Below, one piece after another: positions 36,013 to 48,145 of a DNA stretch of 64,000 nucleotides. The stretch is taken from assembly GCA_007570785.1 (NCBI GenBank), contig ML660777.1, positions 5,340,587 through 5,404,586 on the forward strand. The letters are read 5' to 3'. Source of the stretch: Antilocapra americana. Lineage: Eukaryota > Chordata > Mammalia > Artiodactyla > Antilocapridae. How positions within the stretch are numbered: the first letter of the stretch is position 1; each line of letters starts with the position of its first letter. Under the pieces are notes generated by a model. It ran no database searches, was not told the DNA's origin, and worked only from the letters and a program-made list of their open reading frames with translations. Position numbers and translations under genes: made by a program.

Positions 36013-36229
36013 GGGGCTTGCCAGGTGGCGCAGCGGTAAAGAAGATGCAGCAGTAAAGAATCTGCCCGCCAGTGACATGGATTCAATCCCCGGGTCAGGA
36101 AGATCCCCTGAAGTAGGAAATCGAAACCCACTCCAGTATTCTTGCCTAGAAAATTCCCTGGACAGAGGAGCCTGGAGGGCTATAGTCCGTGGGGTTGCAG
36201 AGTCGGACACAACCATGCACACACGCACA
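36013..36229 (+). mobile_element. Bov-tA SINE with small internal duplication
   Basis: gggcttgccaggtggcgcag, then a repeated gtaaagaa separated by gatgcagca, then ctgcccgccagtgacatgg and the usual body to gcagagtcggacacaacc. Confidence 0.9.
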
Positions 36230-36525
36230 TTCAAAATTAAGACGTTCTCACCCACTTAAATATCAAATTCCATTGTCCAGGATTAAAGGCATCTGAAAAT
36301 TTTAAACGGGGGTTACTATAATCTTTAACAGCCTGCTTTTTTAAATTGGGAAAAATCTGAAATGTGACTGAGATACAACATTATATCTATTTCAGGTATT
36401 TAGCACCTATTTAATTAGCTTATGTCTTAAAACATTAGCAATTAAAACTGAGAGGGGTGAGTACCCAGTCCGTGAGAAGATTCAGCAGGCATCCATATCC
36501 ATGACTTTCACATACACATCTAATC

Positions 36526-36732
36526 AGGCTTCCCTGGTGGCTCAGTAGTAAAGAACCCGCATGTCAATGCAGAAGACACAGGTTTGATCCCTGGGTTGGG
36601 AAGATCCCCTGGAGGAGTAAATGGCAACGCGCTCAAGTATTCTTGCTTGGAGAATCCCTTGGACAGAGGAGTCTGGTGGGCTATACAGTCCATGGGATTG
36701 CAAAGAGTCAGATACGACTGAGCAACTCAACA
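36526..36732 (+). mobile_element. Bov-tA SINE
   Basis: Nearly canonical copy beginning ggcttccctggtggctcag. Flanks acacatctaatc (36514-36525) and acacatccaatc (36733-36744) match 11 of 12. Confidence 0.93.
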
Positions 36733-37000
36733 ACACATCCAATCTGATCAGCTTTCTTAAAATGACTACGAAGTTAGTGCTCCTGAACATTCTAAACATT
36801 CCCCTCTTCTACCAACTATCTTTCTTACACAGCAGAATGAACAATATCTATACAGAACAGTATTTCTCTGGAAAAACTGGTCCATGCCTAGACTAAACCA
36901 AGATGCCTACCTGACACTTCAGAGAGACAACCAAGAGTATCTTCACTAAAACTTTTATTTTTCAAGGTAAAACACCAAAAGGTTTTTGGGAAAAAGTACC

Positions 37001-37733
37001 TTCTGGTGAAGGTAAAAGAGGAAAGTGAAAAAGCTAGCTTGAAACTCAACATTCAAAAAACAAAGATCATGGCTGTGGCATCCGGCCCCTTAACTTTACA
37101 GCAGACAGAAGGAGAAAAAGTGGAAACAGTGGCAGATTTTCTTTTCTTAGGCTCCAAAATTATTGCAGAGAGTGACAACAGCCACGGAATTCAAAGATGC
37201 TTGCTCCTCGGAAGGAAACCTATGATAACCCTAGACAGCGTTTTAAAAAGTAGAGACATCACTTTGACAACAAAGATCCATATGGTCAAAGCTATCGTTT
37301 TTCCAACAGTCATGTGTGGATATGAGGGCTGCACCATAAAGGAGGCTGAGCACCAAAGAACTGATGCTTTTGAACTGTGGTGCTGGAGAAACTCTTGAGA
37401 GTCCCTTGGACTGCAAGGAAATCAAACCAGTCAATCCTAAAGGAAATCAACTCTGAATATTCATTGGAAGGACTGTTGCTGAACCTGGAGCTCCAATACT
37501 TTGGCCACCTGATGCAAAAGAGCTGACTGATTGGAAAAGACCCTAATGCTGAGAAAGACTGGAAGCAAAAGGAGAAGGTGCCAGCAGAGGATGAAATGTT
37601 AGATAGCATCATCGACTCAACGGACATGAATTTGAGCAAATTCTAGGAGACAGTGGAAGAGAGAGGAGCCAGGTGTGCTGCAATCCATGGGGTGCAAAGA
37701 GTCAGACACGACTTAGCAACTGAAAAACAACAA
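37001..37733 (+). mobile_element. BovB LINE 3' fragment
   Basis: Encodes the decayed C-terminal part of the RTE reverse transcriptase (KVKEESEKASLKLNIQKTK, LGRKPMITLDSVLKSRD, then MCGYEGC) followed by the BovB 3' tail ending gacacgacttagcaactg. Stop after the RNS at about 37398. Confidence 0.93.
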
Positions 37734-38231
37734 CCTTTGCACTGTAACTGAACTATCATGTTCAAAGTCTGATAGTAATGCATACTTTCCACTTTGATAT
37801 AATGCTCCCTTTTACTATCCTCTCCATTCTGTTTCTAAATTTCTGATTATAGAGGTGATAAAGCTAGCTTAAGAAAGTTAGAAAAATAGAAAATGAAAGT
37901 ATATATTCTAGCCCTTTAAAAAGTACATCTCAAGTCCAAATCCAGACCTTGCAACTTGCAGGTGATCAGAGGCAAACTCCTCAACTTCTTTATGCCTTCG
38001 TTTCTGCAGATGAAAATATAGGCCGTGCAGCTTGACTTGGACACCGACATTAGAATGATTAAATTGTCTTATAAAGTGTTTGACACAAAGTAGGGACTCC
38101 ATAAGTATTAGATATTTTTCTCCTCTGCTTTTCAATCTTCTCTTTCTATATATCTGTATGCCTTTGACAATACTCTATTGATTTTTTTTCCTGATAGGCC
38201 TATTCATGCACACACAGGTTTACTGATCTAG

Positions 38232-38485
38232 AAAGCAGCACAGTACAGGAGTCAAGAATGAAGACTCAAGGTTTCTGAGGTTCAAATACAGGCTCTTCTA
38301 CTCACAAGCAAAGGAACCTAGAGCAAGTTATTTAACTTATCTGTGCTTCAGTTTATCGATTACTGAAATGAGGATAATATATAATATTATAATAGTGACT
38401 GACCCACAGAGTAACTGGGAAGACATCAAGCATTTAATACAACATTTGGTTAAAAACTCAACAAAGGTTAGTTATTATTAACATC
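38232..38485 (+). mobile_element. MIR SINE, near full length
   Basis: gcacagtacaggagtcaag, gaggttcaaatacaggctct, gagcaagttatttaacttat, ctgtgcttcagtttatcgat, then tcaacaaaggttagttatta: full MIR order. Confidence 0.82.
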
Positions 38486-38580
38486 CATATTTCTTATTCC
38501 TCCGTTAAGTTTAATCACAAATAAAACAACAGAGTAACAGAAATAAAGGCTACTTTACTTGTATTAAAAAACACTTTGTA

Positions 38581-38728
38581 TGGCTGGATGGCATCACCAA
38601 CTTGATGAACATGGGTTTGGGTAGACTCCGGGAGTTGGTGATAGACAGGAGGCCTGGCATGCTGTGATTTATGGGGTCTCAAAGAGTCGGACACGACTGA
38701 GCGACTGAACTGAACTGAACTGAACTGA
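38581..38728 (+). mobile_element. BovB LINE 3' end with (ACTGA)-type tail
   Basis: tggctggatggcatcaccaa through gagtcggacacgactgagcg, ending in three to four tandem actga(a) units typical of the BovB tail. Confidence 0.92.
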
Positions 38729-38765
38729 TGCTGCATGTGTAGTAAATTATTCAAAGGGAACTTTT

Positions 38766-38874
38766 CTTTTTTTGCTGTGCCTTGTGTAATCTTAGTTCCC
38801 CGACTGGGGATTGAACCCATGCCCTTCAGTGAGGAAAGTGCAGACTGAACCGCTGGACCACCAGGGAATTCCCT
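38766..38874 (-). mobile_element. CHR-type SINE, minus strand
   Basis: Ttttttgctgtgccttgtg, ttccccgactggggattgaa, ctggaccaccagggaattcc. Flanks aagggaactttt (38754-38765) and aagggaacattt (38875-38886) match 11 of 12. Confidence 0.9.
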
Positions 38875-39406
38875 AAGGGAACATTTATTCAACCTTATAA
38901 GGTAGTAAATAAAGTTAACGTTTTAGCACTGAATTGAAAAACAACAAGGAAAGACTATGTAAGGCCAGCAATATGTTAACACCAGATTTAAATAGGTGAT
39001 TAAGTTTTAGTTCGGTGATTCGCTTAAGGTTTTTTAAGACAAATTACAGGGGCCAAGGAAATGAGGAATTGCTGTTTAATGGGCAGAGTTTAACTTCTGC
39101 AAGATGAAAAGGTTCTGGAGGTCTGTTGCACAACAATGCAAACATACTTGACCCTAGTGAACTGCACTTAAAAACGGGAAAGGTGGTATATTTTATGTGC
39201 TTTCTACCACAATTTTTAAAATAAATTAAATTGTAATATATTTTTGAACTACATTAAGGATGAGAGCCATATCTAAGATGAAGAAGAGATCAGAAGGAAT
39301 TTTCGAAGACTTTTAACTACACTGATGTATTATGTGTTCACTCTTTTCCAGAAACCAGTTTTCTCTCCAACCATGCTGATTATTCTCATCTATTCCTCAT
39401 ACTTCG

Positions 39407-39618
39407 GGGTTCCCAGGTGGCACAGTGGTAAAGAATCCACCTGCCAATGCAGGGGATGCAAGAGATGTGGGTTCGGTCCCTGAGTTAGAAAGATTCCCTG
39501 TAGGAGGAAATGACAACCCACTCTAGTATTGCCTGGAAACTGTCATGGACAGAGCAGCCTGGTGGGCTACTGTCCATGGGGTCGCAAAGAGTCAGACACG
39601 ACTGAGAGACTTGAGCAC
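39407..39618 (+). mobile_element. Bov-tA SINE
   Basis: ggttcccaggtggcacagtg, ccacctgccaatgcagggg, gaaagattccctgtaggagg, ggtcgcaaagagtcagacac; complete layout. Confidence 0.92.
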
Positions 39619-41504
39619 ACATTTCTCACATAGTCTCTCATGCCATATCTTATAATAGGTACTAGGTAAACATACTTTCAAGTAAAGAAAAATTTAAAAA
39701 TATCTGTTTCAAAAACTAAAGGGTCAGAATTTGAGAAAGTAATTGAGGAAAACTCAGCACAAAAAAAAGTTATAAACCACGATGAGCAAAATCCTTTCAC
39801 CTAACAAAGAGACATACAAATTAAGCTCTAATTTATATTCCAAGTGGGAAACAAATCAGGAAAACACGCCAAAAACCACTCACTTTCCAGGACTTAGCCC
39901 TTAGTGATAAAAGACCGGATTCGTATCACAGGATAAAAAAAACCAAAACAAAACCACAAAGGGAAATAATATGCAAAGGAAATAAAATAATGGACTTTCC
40001 TGACATGAGTTCTCCGATCCAGGCCAGAAGGAGCTCGGTAGTACCTTTAAAAGTGTTTAAAAGTGGCCCCACTCCCAAGGATAATGAAATTAGGAAATTA
40101 TCCACCCAAGTAAGGCATATAAACAATCAGATCCTCTTTTAAAACAATACGAAGTCACTAGGTCTCATCCCTGTGGAAGCTGTTTTCTTTTTAAAAAATC
40201 AATGCAAACACTGCTCCTTTCCTCCACATACCCCTCAGGAAGTAAATATGACAAAGAAAAAAAGAATCAAGAGTTAACAATTTTATATTTCATGCGATTT
40301 TTTTTTAAATGTCATTTGTAATCAGCAAAATCTGATTATTAGATATCACAGACAGCATCCATGGCATGTTGAGGATGTTTTCATAGGAGGCTTAGCAAAA
40401 AAAACCTTGCATGAGTTCACCTGCCCTAGAAAAACCTAAATTCTCCCTGGAAAAGGTGAGAGGCCTCAGATCCTAGTCAGCTCTATGGTTCAACAAATTT
40501 AAATCTAGAGCTCAGCCTGGATTCTACAAATACGATCACATTTTCTAGAATGTTCAGGAAACAAAGGAGTCTCTTCAACTCCATTTAGAAATAAGGTTTC
40601 ATGGTTTCTAGTTATCTACAGGAGACGGGTTATGATGGTTTGGTCATTCATTGTGCAGCTGGCCATTTTAAACCTGTGAAGGATGGCTTTCATATTTATG
40701 AAACCACTCATTTCAATTATGACAAATATACAAAAAGTTAGTACTTGTAGTATACTACTCTTTCCCATAAATTAGTTCTACTCCTAGAATAGATCTATAA
40801 TGAATAATAAATGCTCCATATGTAAAAAGGTGGGACCATAATGATTCTTCGTATTCATCTGTGAGTAAAAAGACTGAAACCAAGAAAAAATTCATTCTAC
40901 TGGGAGAAAAAAAAAAAGGAAGAGAAACAGTGTCTTTCACGTTCAATGCATCGAGGAAATTTGTTTAAACAACATCATATATCTTTAGGAAAACAGAATG
41001 AAAGCATTTCAACAAAGTATGATAGAAAGATTATTATACATTATCTCTTATTCACAGAATTTCTAACTCTCATTTGGTCTGATTAGCTTCAGTTATAAAA
41101 TATGTAAGTATACAAATGGTTGAACTAAAACACAAGGCCCACCCTGCTCTGTTTTTTGTCAATGATGCCCTCACATTGAGCTTTAAAAGGCTGTTACCAC
41201 AGAGACAGTAATAGTTACTTAAGTTCAACATCCATTCATGAAGGAATGGGCCCCTCACCCTGCCCATTAAATTTAGTGAAATACTCATTTTATCTATTTT
41301 GGCTGTTCAAGATTCCTTAAGGCTCTTAAGAAGCTCTAAAACGATATGAACATGAAGTAAAGATGAAAGTGGGGATAGATGTTCCCCTCCAAAATTTTAG
41401 CATTTTCCAAATCACAAATTTATTTGCCAAGGTACCACGTGACTGAAGCGACTTAGCACAGCACAGCACACATACTGGGATAGGGTGAGGCCCACCAAGA
41501 GCCT

Positions 41505-41700
41505 TCCATTAACTCGTTCATCTGACAAACTCTTACTGAATGCTTAACATAAACCGGGCACTATTCTAGTTGCTTGGGATTTTATCAGGAAAAAAACAAA
41601 AACGAAAATCCCCATCCTCATGGAATTTATAATCTAGTGGGAAGTGGAACCAGATAATAAACAATAGGAATAATAACTGTTAGAAGGTAAAACATGCTAG
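41505..41700 (+). mobile_element. Old mammalian interspersed repeat, family unresolved
   Basis: Resembles the common mammalian module 'attgaatgcctactatgtgccaggcactgttctagg...ccctcatggaatttac', here with gaatgcttaacataaaccgg, cactattctagttgcttggg and catcctcatggaatttataa. I do not assign a family. Confidence 0.5.
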
Positions 41701-41715
41701 GGAAAACAAAGTAAG

Positions 41716-41922
41716 GCATATATACACGACTATAAATAAAACAGACAACTAAAGAGAACCTACTGAATAGCACAGGGAACTCTACTTAATGCTACATGGT
41801 GATCTAAATGGGAAAGAAATCCAAAAGAGAGGATATATGTATATGTACGGCTGATTTACTTTGCAGAAAATAACACAACACTGTCAAGCAACCATACCCC
41901 AATAAATCTTTTTTTTTTAAAG
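41716..41922 (+). mobile_element. L1 3' end (ruminant L1), plus strand
   Basis: cctactgaatagcacaggg, actctacttaatgctacatg, gaaagaaatccaaaagagag, ending accataccccaataaatc and poly-T/A. Confidence 0.88.
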
Positions 41923-42692
41923 GCAGAAAAAGAAGAACCCAGGGTGCCAGGGGATCGATTTTATATCCACCAGGATGGTAACAAATAAGACAAACAGACA
42001 AGGACAAATACTGCCCTGAATGTGGATAAACCGGAACCCTCATACACGGCTGCTGTGAATGTAAAATGATGCAGCTGCTTTGGAAAACAACCTTGGCAGT
42101 TCCTTAAAATGTTAAACATTGAATTTTCATAGGACTCAGCTATTCCATTTCTAGTCATATAATCAAAGAGAAGTGAAAACATGCATCCACAGAAACTTAT
42201 ACACAAATGTTCCTAGCAGCATGATTCATAATAGCCAATAGTAGAAACAACTCAAATGTTTGTCAATTGCTGGGTAAAGTGCGGTTTATTCAAACAATGA
42301 AATGTTATTTGATAATAAAAAGAAATTAAGTCTTGATACATGTCACAACATAGATAAACCTTGCAAACAGGATGCTAACTGAAAGGAGCCAGTTACAAAG
42401 ACCACATATTTATTACATGATTCCATTTCTATGAAACATCAGGCAGAGGCAGAACTATAGAGACAGATCTATAGAGGCAGATCTATAAAAACAGAAAATA
42501 GACCTGGGTTTGGGCAGAAAATGGGGTGTGACTCCTAATGGAATGGGGTTTTTTCGGGATGCTTAAACTCGTAAAGGTGATTGTGATGATGGCTGCATAG
42601 CTTGTGACTATTACTTAAAAGCACTGAATTACACACATTAAACAGGAGAATTGCATGGTAAATAAGTCGTATCGTAACAAAGCTGTTAAAAA
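41923..42692 (+). mobile_element. Older L1 3' end, plus strand
   Basis: Contains ccaggatggtaacaaata, cctcatacacggctgctgtg, gattcataatagccaatag, acatgattccatttctatg and tacacacattaaacaggag, in L1 ORF2/3' order. The 41716-41922 copy abuts it. Confidence 0.8.
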
Positions 42693-42794
42693 AAGATTGC
42701 TAGCGGGTAAAAGAGATTCAGCATAGGATGAACTCGGTAGGACTCACGGAGAAGTTAGAATGTGAACACGGATTTCAGTGAAGGAGATGAGCCT

Positions 42795-43100
42795 GTTGCT
42801 GTTGTTCAGTCACTAAGTTGTGTCTGACTCATTGCGACTTCATGAACTGCAGGCTTCCCTGTCCTTCACCATCTCCCAAAGTTTGCTCAAACTCATGTCC
42901 ACTGAGTTGGTGATGCCACCTAGTCATCTCATCCTCTGTCGCCCCCTTCCTCCTGCCTTCAATTTTTCCCAGTATCAGGGTCTTTTCCAATGAGTCAGTT
43001 CTTCACATCAGGTGGCCAAAGTATTGGAGCTTCAGCTTCAACATCAGTCCTTCCAATGAATATCCAGGGTTGATTTCCTTTAGGATGGACTGGTTTGATG
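42795..43100 (-). mobile_element. BovB LINE 3' end, minus strand
   Basis: gctgttgttcagtcactaag, ctgcaggcttccctgtcctt, tcatgtccactgagttggtg, ctcatcctctgtcgccccct, cttcagcttcaacatcagtc: reverse complement of the BovB 3' region. Confidence 0.93.
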
Positions 43101-45425
43101 AAGTTGCTGGTTAACCATAAAGAAATCAGGAGGAAGAGCCTCCCTCTGTTTTCCATTCAAAGCACCAGAGGTCCTATCAAAATGCACCCAAGATAAAAGA
43201 GATAACCGTAAAGGTCCCATAATAATTAGAGAAATAAAATTTGTAGTTTAAAACCTTCTTTAGAAAGAAGTCTTCAACTCCAGATGGTTTCACTGGTGAA
43301 TTCTATCAAACATTTAAGGAAGAAATAATGCCAAGTCTGCATAATCTTTTTCAGGAATAGAAGGGGAAGAAGGGGTTCCTAACTCACTCTATAGGATCAG
43401 CATCACACCGATACAAGAAAGCAAAGACAGTACAAGACAAGAAACTACAGACCAATATCATGAATCTTCAACAAAATATTATTAAATAAAGCCCAGCAGC
43501 ATACAAAAGAATAATAAATTACAACTCAGTGGGGTTTGTCCCAGGGATGCATAGCTGGTTCAATATTCAAAAAAATCTATCAATGTAATCAAGCACTGTA
43601 ATAGTCTAAAGAAGAAAAACTATTAATACATAAGCATATATATTAAGGCAGAAAAAATATCTGAGAAATTCAACATCTATTTATAATATCTTAGGAATTC
43701 AGGCATTATATGGAACTTCACCCTGAGAAAGTGTATCTACAAAAAAACCATCAGCTAACATCCTACTTAATAAATGCCTCCTTATAAGAATGGGAACAAG
43801 GTAAGGCTCTCCCCTTCCCCTAGTCCTATTTACTGTCATACTGGAAGCCCTACCTAGTGCAAAAGGGCAAAAATGACGTGAAAGGCAGAAAGATTGTAAA
43901 GGAAGAAATAAAACCATCCTTACTTACAGATGATATATTAATAATTATCTAGATAGAAAATCATAAAAAATTTTACTAGAATTAGTAAGTTTGGCAAGGT
44001 AGCATGACACAACTATATTTCTAGAAAGTAGCAGTGAACAATTGCAAACAGACATTTAAAAAAATGTCATTTACAATAGTTTTTTTTAAAAAGAAAGAAT
44101 AGGAAAGAAATAGGAATAAACCTAATATTGTTTTCTAAAAATTTCTAAACACAAATGAAAGAAACAGATGAGCTCATTAAATGGAGAGACATATCAGTTT
44201 ATACATTAGAGAATTTAACATAGAAAAGATATCAGTTCCACCTAAACTGCACTACAGATTTAATGCAACTCCAATAAAAACCTCAGTAGGTAATTTTGAG
44301 AATATAAAGAAGCTGACTGTAAACTGTATATGAAGCGCAAAGAAACTAGATTAGTAAAACAATTTTGAAAATGAAGAATAAAGTTGGAGAAACCGCAGAA
44401 CCTGATTTTCAGGCTTATAAAGCCACAGTAATCAAGATAACAAGATATTGGTGGAGGAACAGACATACAGATGAAGAGCACAGAAGAGTGAATCCGATAA
44501 TAGATCCATACAAACATACATCTTAATTTCTGATAAAGACTACGTGGTCAATTAATTTTTGACAAAGCTGTAAGGCAGTTCAATGGAGAAAGAATAGCTT
44601 TTTCAACAAATGCTCTTGAAAGTTCTTTGTGTTTTTGTTTTGCATATGAATGTTGACAGCAGGTTTATTTGTAATGAAAGTTCTTATACATGATACCAAG
44701 AGCATGATCCTAAAAGAAAGAAGTGATAAACTGTACTTCAACAACAAAAAGACTTTTGCTCTGTAAATGACACTGTTAAAGAACGGAAAGAGAAACTACC
44801 ATCTGGCAGAAAATAACTTTAATAACACATCCGACAAAGGCATTGTACATATCTAGACCATATAAAGTACTCTCAAAACTCAACATTAAGGAAACAAACA
44901 ACTCAATAAAAAATTAGCCAGAGGACTTGAACACATCTTTATCAAAGAAGAGTATATGGAAGAAAAATATGCTGATTGGTTTTTAATGATGCAAAGGCAA
45001 TTTAATGGGGACAGAATGGTCTTTTCAAAAAATGCAATTGAGAAAATTGAACACTTAAATGCAAGAAATGAACCTTGACCTAAAGCTTATACCTTACATA
45101 AAAAATAACATAAAAATGATCATAGATCTAAATGTAATAGACTAAAATATAAAACTTTTAGGCGAAATTATAGGAAAAAATTTTTGTGTTTGGGGTTAGG
45201 CAAAGAGACCATCTGGGAGAAAATATGTGCAAATCACATACCTGACCAAGAACCCGTACCCAGAATATATAAAGAACTCTCAAAATATAACAGGAAGAAA
45301 GCAAACAACTCAATTGGAAAACAGGCAAAATACTTAAACAGAAAACTTTACCAAAGAGGATATAAAGATTGGCAGATGAGTACATGAAAAGAGACTGAAC
45401 ATAATTAGCCATCAGGGAAATACAT

Positions 45426-45530
45426 CACCAATTCAATGGACATAAATTTGAGCGAACTCCAGGAACTAGTGGAGGACTGTGGTCCACTGGGTCTCAAAAG
45501 AGTCAGACACGACTAAGTGGCTGAACAACA
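45426..45530 (+). mobile_element. BovB 3'-end fragment nested in L1
   Basis: caccaattcaatggacataa through gacacgactaagtggctgaa. Flanks agggaaatacat (45414-45425) and agggaaatgcat (45531-45542) match 11 of 12. Confidence 0.88.
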
Positions 45531-45979
45531 AGGGAAATGCATATTAAAACCATGATAAAATTCTACTATATACTTTCTACAATGGCTAAAAAAAAAATAA
45601 TAATGACAGTACACCCATGTTCAGAGTAGCAATAGCCAAGAGGTGGAAACAACCCAAATGTCCATTGATGACTGTATGAACAAAATGTGGTATGTGTATG
45701 CAATGAAATATGAAGCTGTTTTTAAAAGGAAGGAAATGCTGTCACTTGTTTCAACATGAACGAACTTTGAGGACATTATGATAAATGAAATAAAATAGCT
45801 ATAAAAAGACAACTACTGTATGATTTCACTTATATGAAGTATCTATTGTAGTCAAATAATAGAAAGAGAAAGTAGAATGGTGATCACCAGGCACTGGGGA
45901 GAGGGGGTAAAGGGGAATTATTTAATAGGTACAGAATTTTAGTTCCTTAAAAATGAAAAAGTTCTGTAGATTTGCTTTA

Positions 45980-46104
45980 TTATTATTATTTTGGCCACAC
46001 TGCATGGCATAAGGGAATATTAGTTCTTCAACCAGGGAACGAACCTGTGCCCCTGCAGTGGAAGCATGAATTCTTAACCACTGGACCACGAGGGAAGTCC
46101 CTGG
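45980..46104 (-). mobile_element. CHR-type SINE nested in L1
   Basis: ttattattattttggccaca, caaccagggaacgaacctg, cactggaccacgagggaag. Exact 12-bp flanking duplication agatttgcttta at 45968-45979 and 46105-46116. Confidence 0.93.
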
Positions 46105-46205
46105 AGATTTGCTTTACAATAATGTAAACGTGTCTTACTACTGAACTGTACATTTAAAAAAATGATTAAGATTATAAATTTTATGATACGTTTTCACCAC
46201 AATAA

Positions 46206-46834
46206 AAAAAAATTACAATGATAACACTAAGTGCTGACACGGCTATGGAGCAACTGGAACTTTCTGACACTGCTGGTAGGAATGTACAACTCTGGGAAAT
46301 AGTTTGGCAGTTGCTTATAAAGTTAAAAACACATTTAACATAGGACCCAAAATCTACTCCTACATATTTTCCCTAGAGAAAGAAAAACTTTTGTTCACAC
46401 ACAAACCTTTACAGAATGTTAATAGCAGTTCTACTCATAATTACCCCAAACTGGAAACAATCCAGAGGTCCTTCAACAGGTGGACAAATAAACAAACCAT
46501 GAACATTCATACCAAAGAATACTACCTAACAATCACAAGGAACAACTTCTATAGGCAACAACCTGGATGAACCTCAGAGGTGCTATGCTGAGTGAAAGAA
46601 GCCAGTCTCAAGAGATTTCATGCTCAATGATTACTTGAAACAACAAAATGACAGTGAAGAAAAACACAGCAGTGTCTGCCAGAGGTCAGAAGTTTAGAGG
46701 GTAGGTAGAGAGGAGGTAGGGCGTGACCATAAAAAAACAGCATACGGGGAGATTGTGGGAGTGACGGAACTGTGATCTATCTTGATTATGGTGGTAGTCA
46801 CCCAAACTATACATGCATTAAAATTCATAGAACT
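46206..46834 (+). mobile_element. L1 3' end, plus strand
   Basis: A second L1 3' end: gaacttctgacactgctgg-like start, gcagttctactcataattac, aacattcataccaaagaata, gagatttcatgctcaatgat, then actatacatgcattaaaatt. Confidence 0.75.
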
Positions 46835-46836
46835 GG

Positions 46837-47016
46837 GACTTGCCTGGTGATCCAGTGGTTAAGATTTTGCCTTTCAATGCAAGGGGTTCAATCCCCAGTC
46901 AGGGAGGTTAAGATCCCACATGCCTTGCAGCCAAAAACACAAAACAGAAAATAGGAACAACACTGTAACAAATTCAATAAAGACTTTAAAAATGCTCCAC
47001 ACCAAAAAAAAGCTTT
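46837..47016 (+). mobile_element. CHR-type SINE, full length with 3' domain
   Basis: gggacttgcctggtgatcc, gttcaatccccagtcaggg, gttaagatcccacatgcctt, then the tail domain aacactgtaacaaattcaat and aaagactttaaaaatgctcc. This is a longer CHR subtype than the other copies. Confidence 0.9.
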
Positions 47017-47035
47017 TAAAAATTTATAAAAGTGT

Positions 47036-47147
47036 GGTGGTGGTTTATTTGCCAAGCTGTGTCCAACTCTTGTTTCCCTATGGACTACAGTCCTCCAGAC
47101 TCCTCTGTCCAAGGGGTTCTCCAGGCTACTGGAGTGGGTTGTCACTG

Positions 47148-47149
<2 letters not shown>
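47036..47149 (-). mobile_element. Bov-tA SINE fragment next to a microsatellite
   Basis: gccaagctgtgtccaactc, cctatggactacagtcctc, ccaggctactggagtgggtt, ending gtcactgta at the CA repeat. The tRNA-like half is missing. Confidence 0.85.

Positions 47150-47197
<48 letters not shown>
47150..47197. repeat. (AC)n microsatellite, about 24 units
   Basis: An uninterrupted AC/CA run of about 48 bp starting at the SINE edge, ending in cccc. Length and purity predict high polymorphism. Confidence 0.97.
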
Positions 47198-47198
<1 letters not shown>

Positions 47199-48029
47199 CA
47201 GAGAAAATGCAAGAGTAGTGAATGACCAAGAAAATGACCTCTTTAGAGAAAGTCCTGATCACAAATTCTGTGACAGAGTATGAACTAGCTGGTGGTTCCT
47301 TTGCATATCTGCTTCCTACAGCCACTTCTAAGAAAATCTCAGGGGTCCACCATCACAACTGTCAGGAAGAAACGGGGTACCTTCCTGTGGAATATAGGCT
47401 CACTGACCCAAGACCACAGTCTAAAAGAGAGGCCGGGCAGGGAAAAGTTCCAGAAAAAAAAAAAAAATCTTCTTCATGTTTTCTGAAAGAGGTATGGTTT
47501 GACATTGCAAGCACAAACCAGCACTCTGTGAAAAGCCTCCTTCCGAGGGGCCTGGTTTGTTGGGGAAAGTTTACAGCAAATGTTTCCAAGAAGGGCTGCC
47601 AAAAAACTGACTACAGGTAACCTTGAAACCCAGGGGCCTGGACTGCACAGAAACCATCCCAGTGACCCCTTGGCTGTGACCTTTGCTTCTCTTCCTTGGA
47701 GAGATGCCACCGGTAGAGCTATAAATACAAAGCAGTTTTCCCACAAGGGAAAGTAAAGGAGTTGGGAACATCACCCTTTGCTCTGGAAAAGGTGAATAAT
47801 ACCTAGAAGGGATGGGAGAATAATACAGTTAAGGAAGTTACAGAAAGAAACATTTTGAGGAAGGAAAAAAAAAAAAGGAATCAATACCACAGTTGAGAGG
47901 TTGAGAAGAGGAAAAAGTGAACACAAAGTAAGGGGAAAGCTGACAGGCTCTGCAGATCTGGGGCTGGACAGCAGGTCAGAGAGGAAGACGGGAACAGGGG
48001 TACCAGACCCACTCAAGCAAAGAGCACAG

Positions 48030-48145
48030 CACCAAGTTCATGAGCCCGGGAACTTGCCCTTTTTGTTAATTCTTGTGTCCCCCATGCCTGGAACAGATGT
48101 GAGCTCACAGGAGATCAGTGAAGGTTTGTGGTACGAATGAACAAG
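48030..48145 (+). mobile_element. Possible L2 3' remnant
   Basis: ttcttgtgtcccccatgcc, tggaacagatgtgagctcac, gtgaaggtttgtggtacgaa resembles the L2 tail (cccagtgcctggcaca...aataaatgtttgttgaatga). Weak. Confidence 0.4.

Larger units (their letters stand above)
43250..46205 (+). mobile_element. Decayed L1 ORF2 region, plus strand, with nested insertions
   Basis: About 3 kb of old L1 in plus orientation, with no intact frame: ctccagatggtttcactgg, gaaactacagaccaatatc, cccagggatgcatagctgg, gatcagcatcacaccg, then much further on agagtagcaatagccaag and the 3' end. Interrupted by a BovB fragment (45426-45530) and a CHR SINE (45980-46104). Parts near 44500-45200 look rearranged or duplicated: two versions of the 'gacaaag...tttaatgggg' segment occur. 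Confidence 0.75.

Noticed and set aside
47032..47283. Open frames containing Thr-His repeats
   Set aside because: The repeats are translations of the (AC)n microsatellite and an adjoining SINE.
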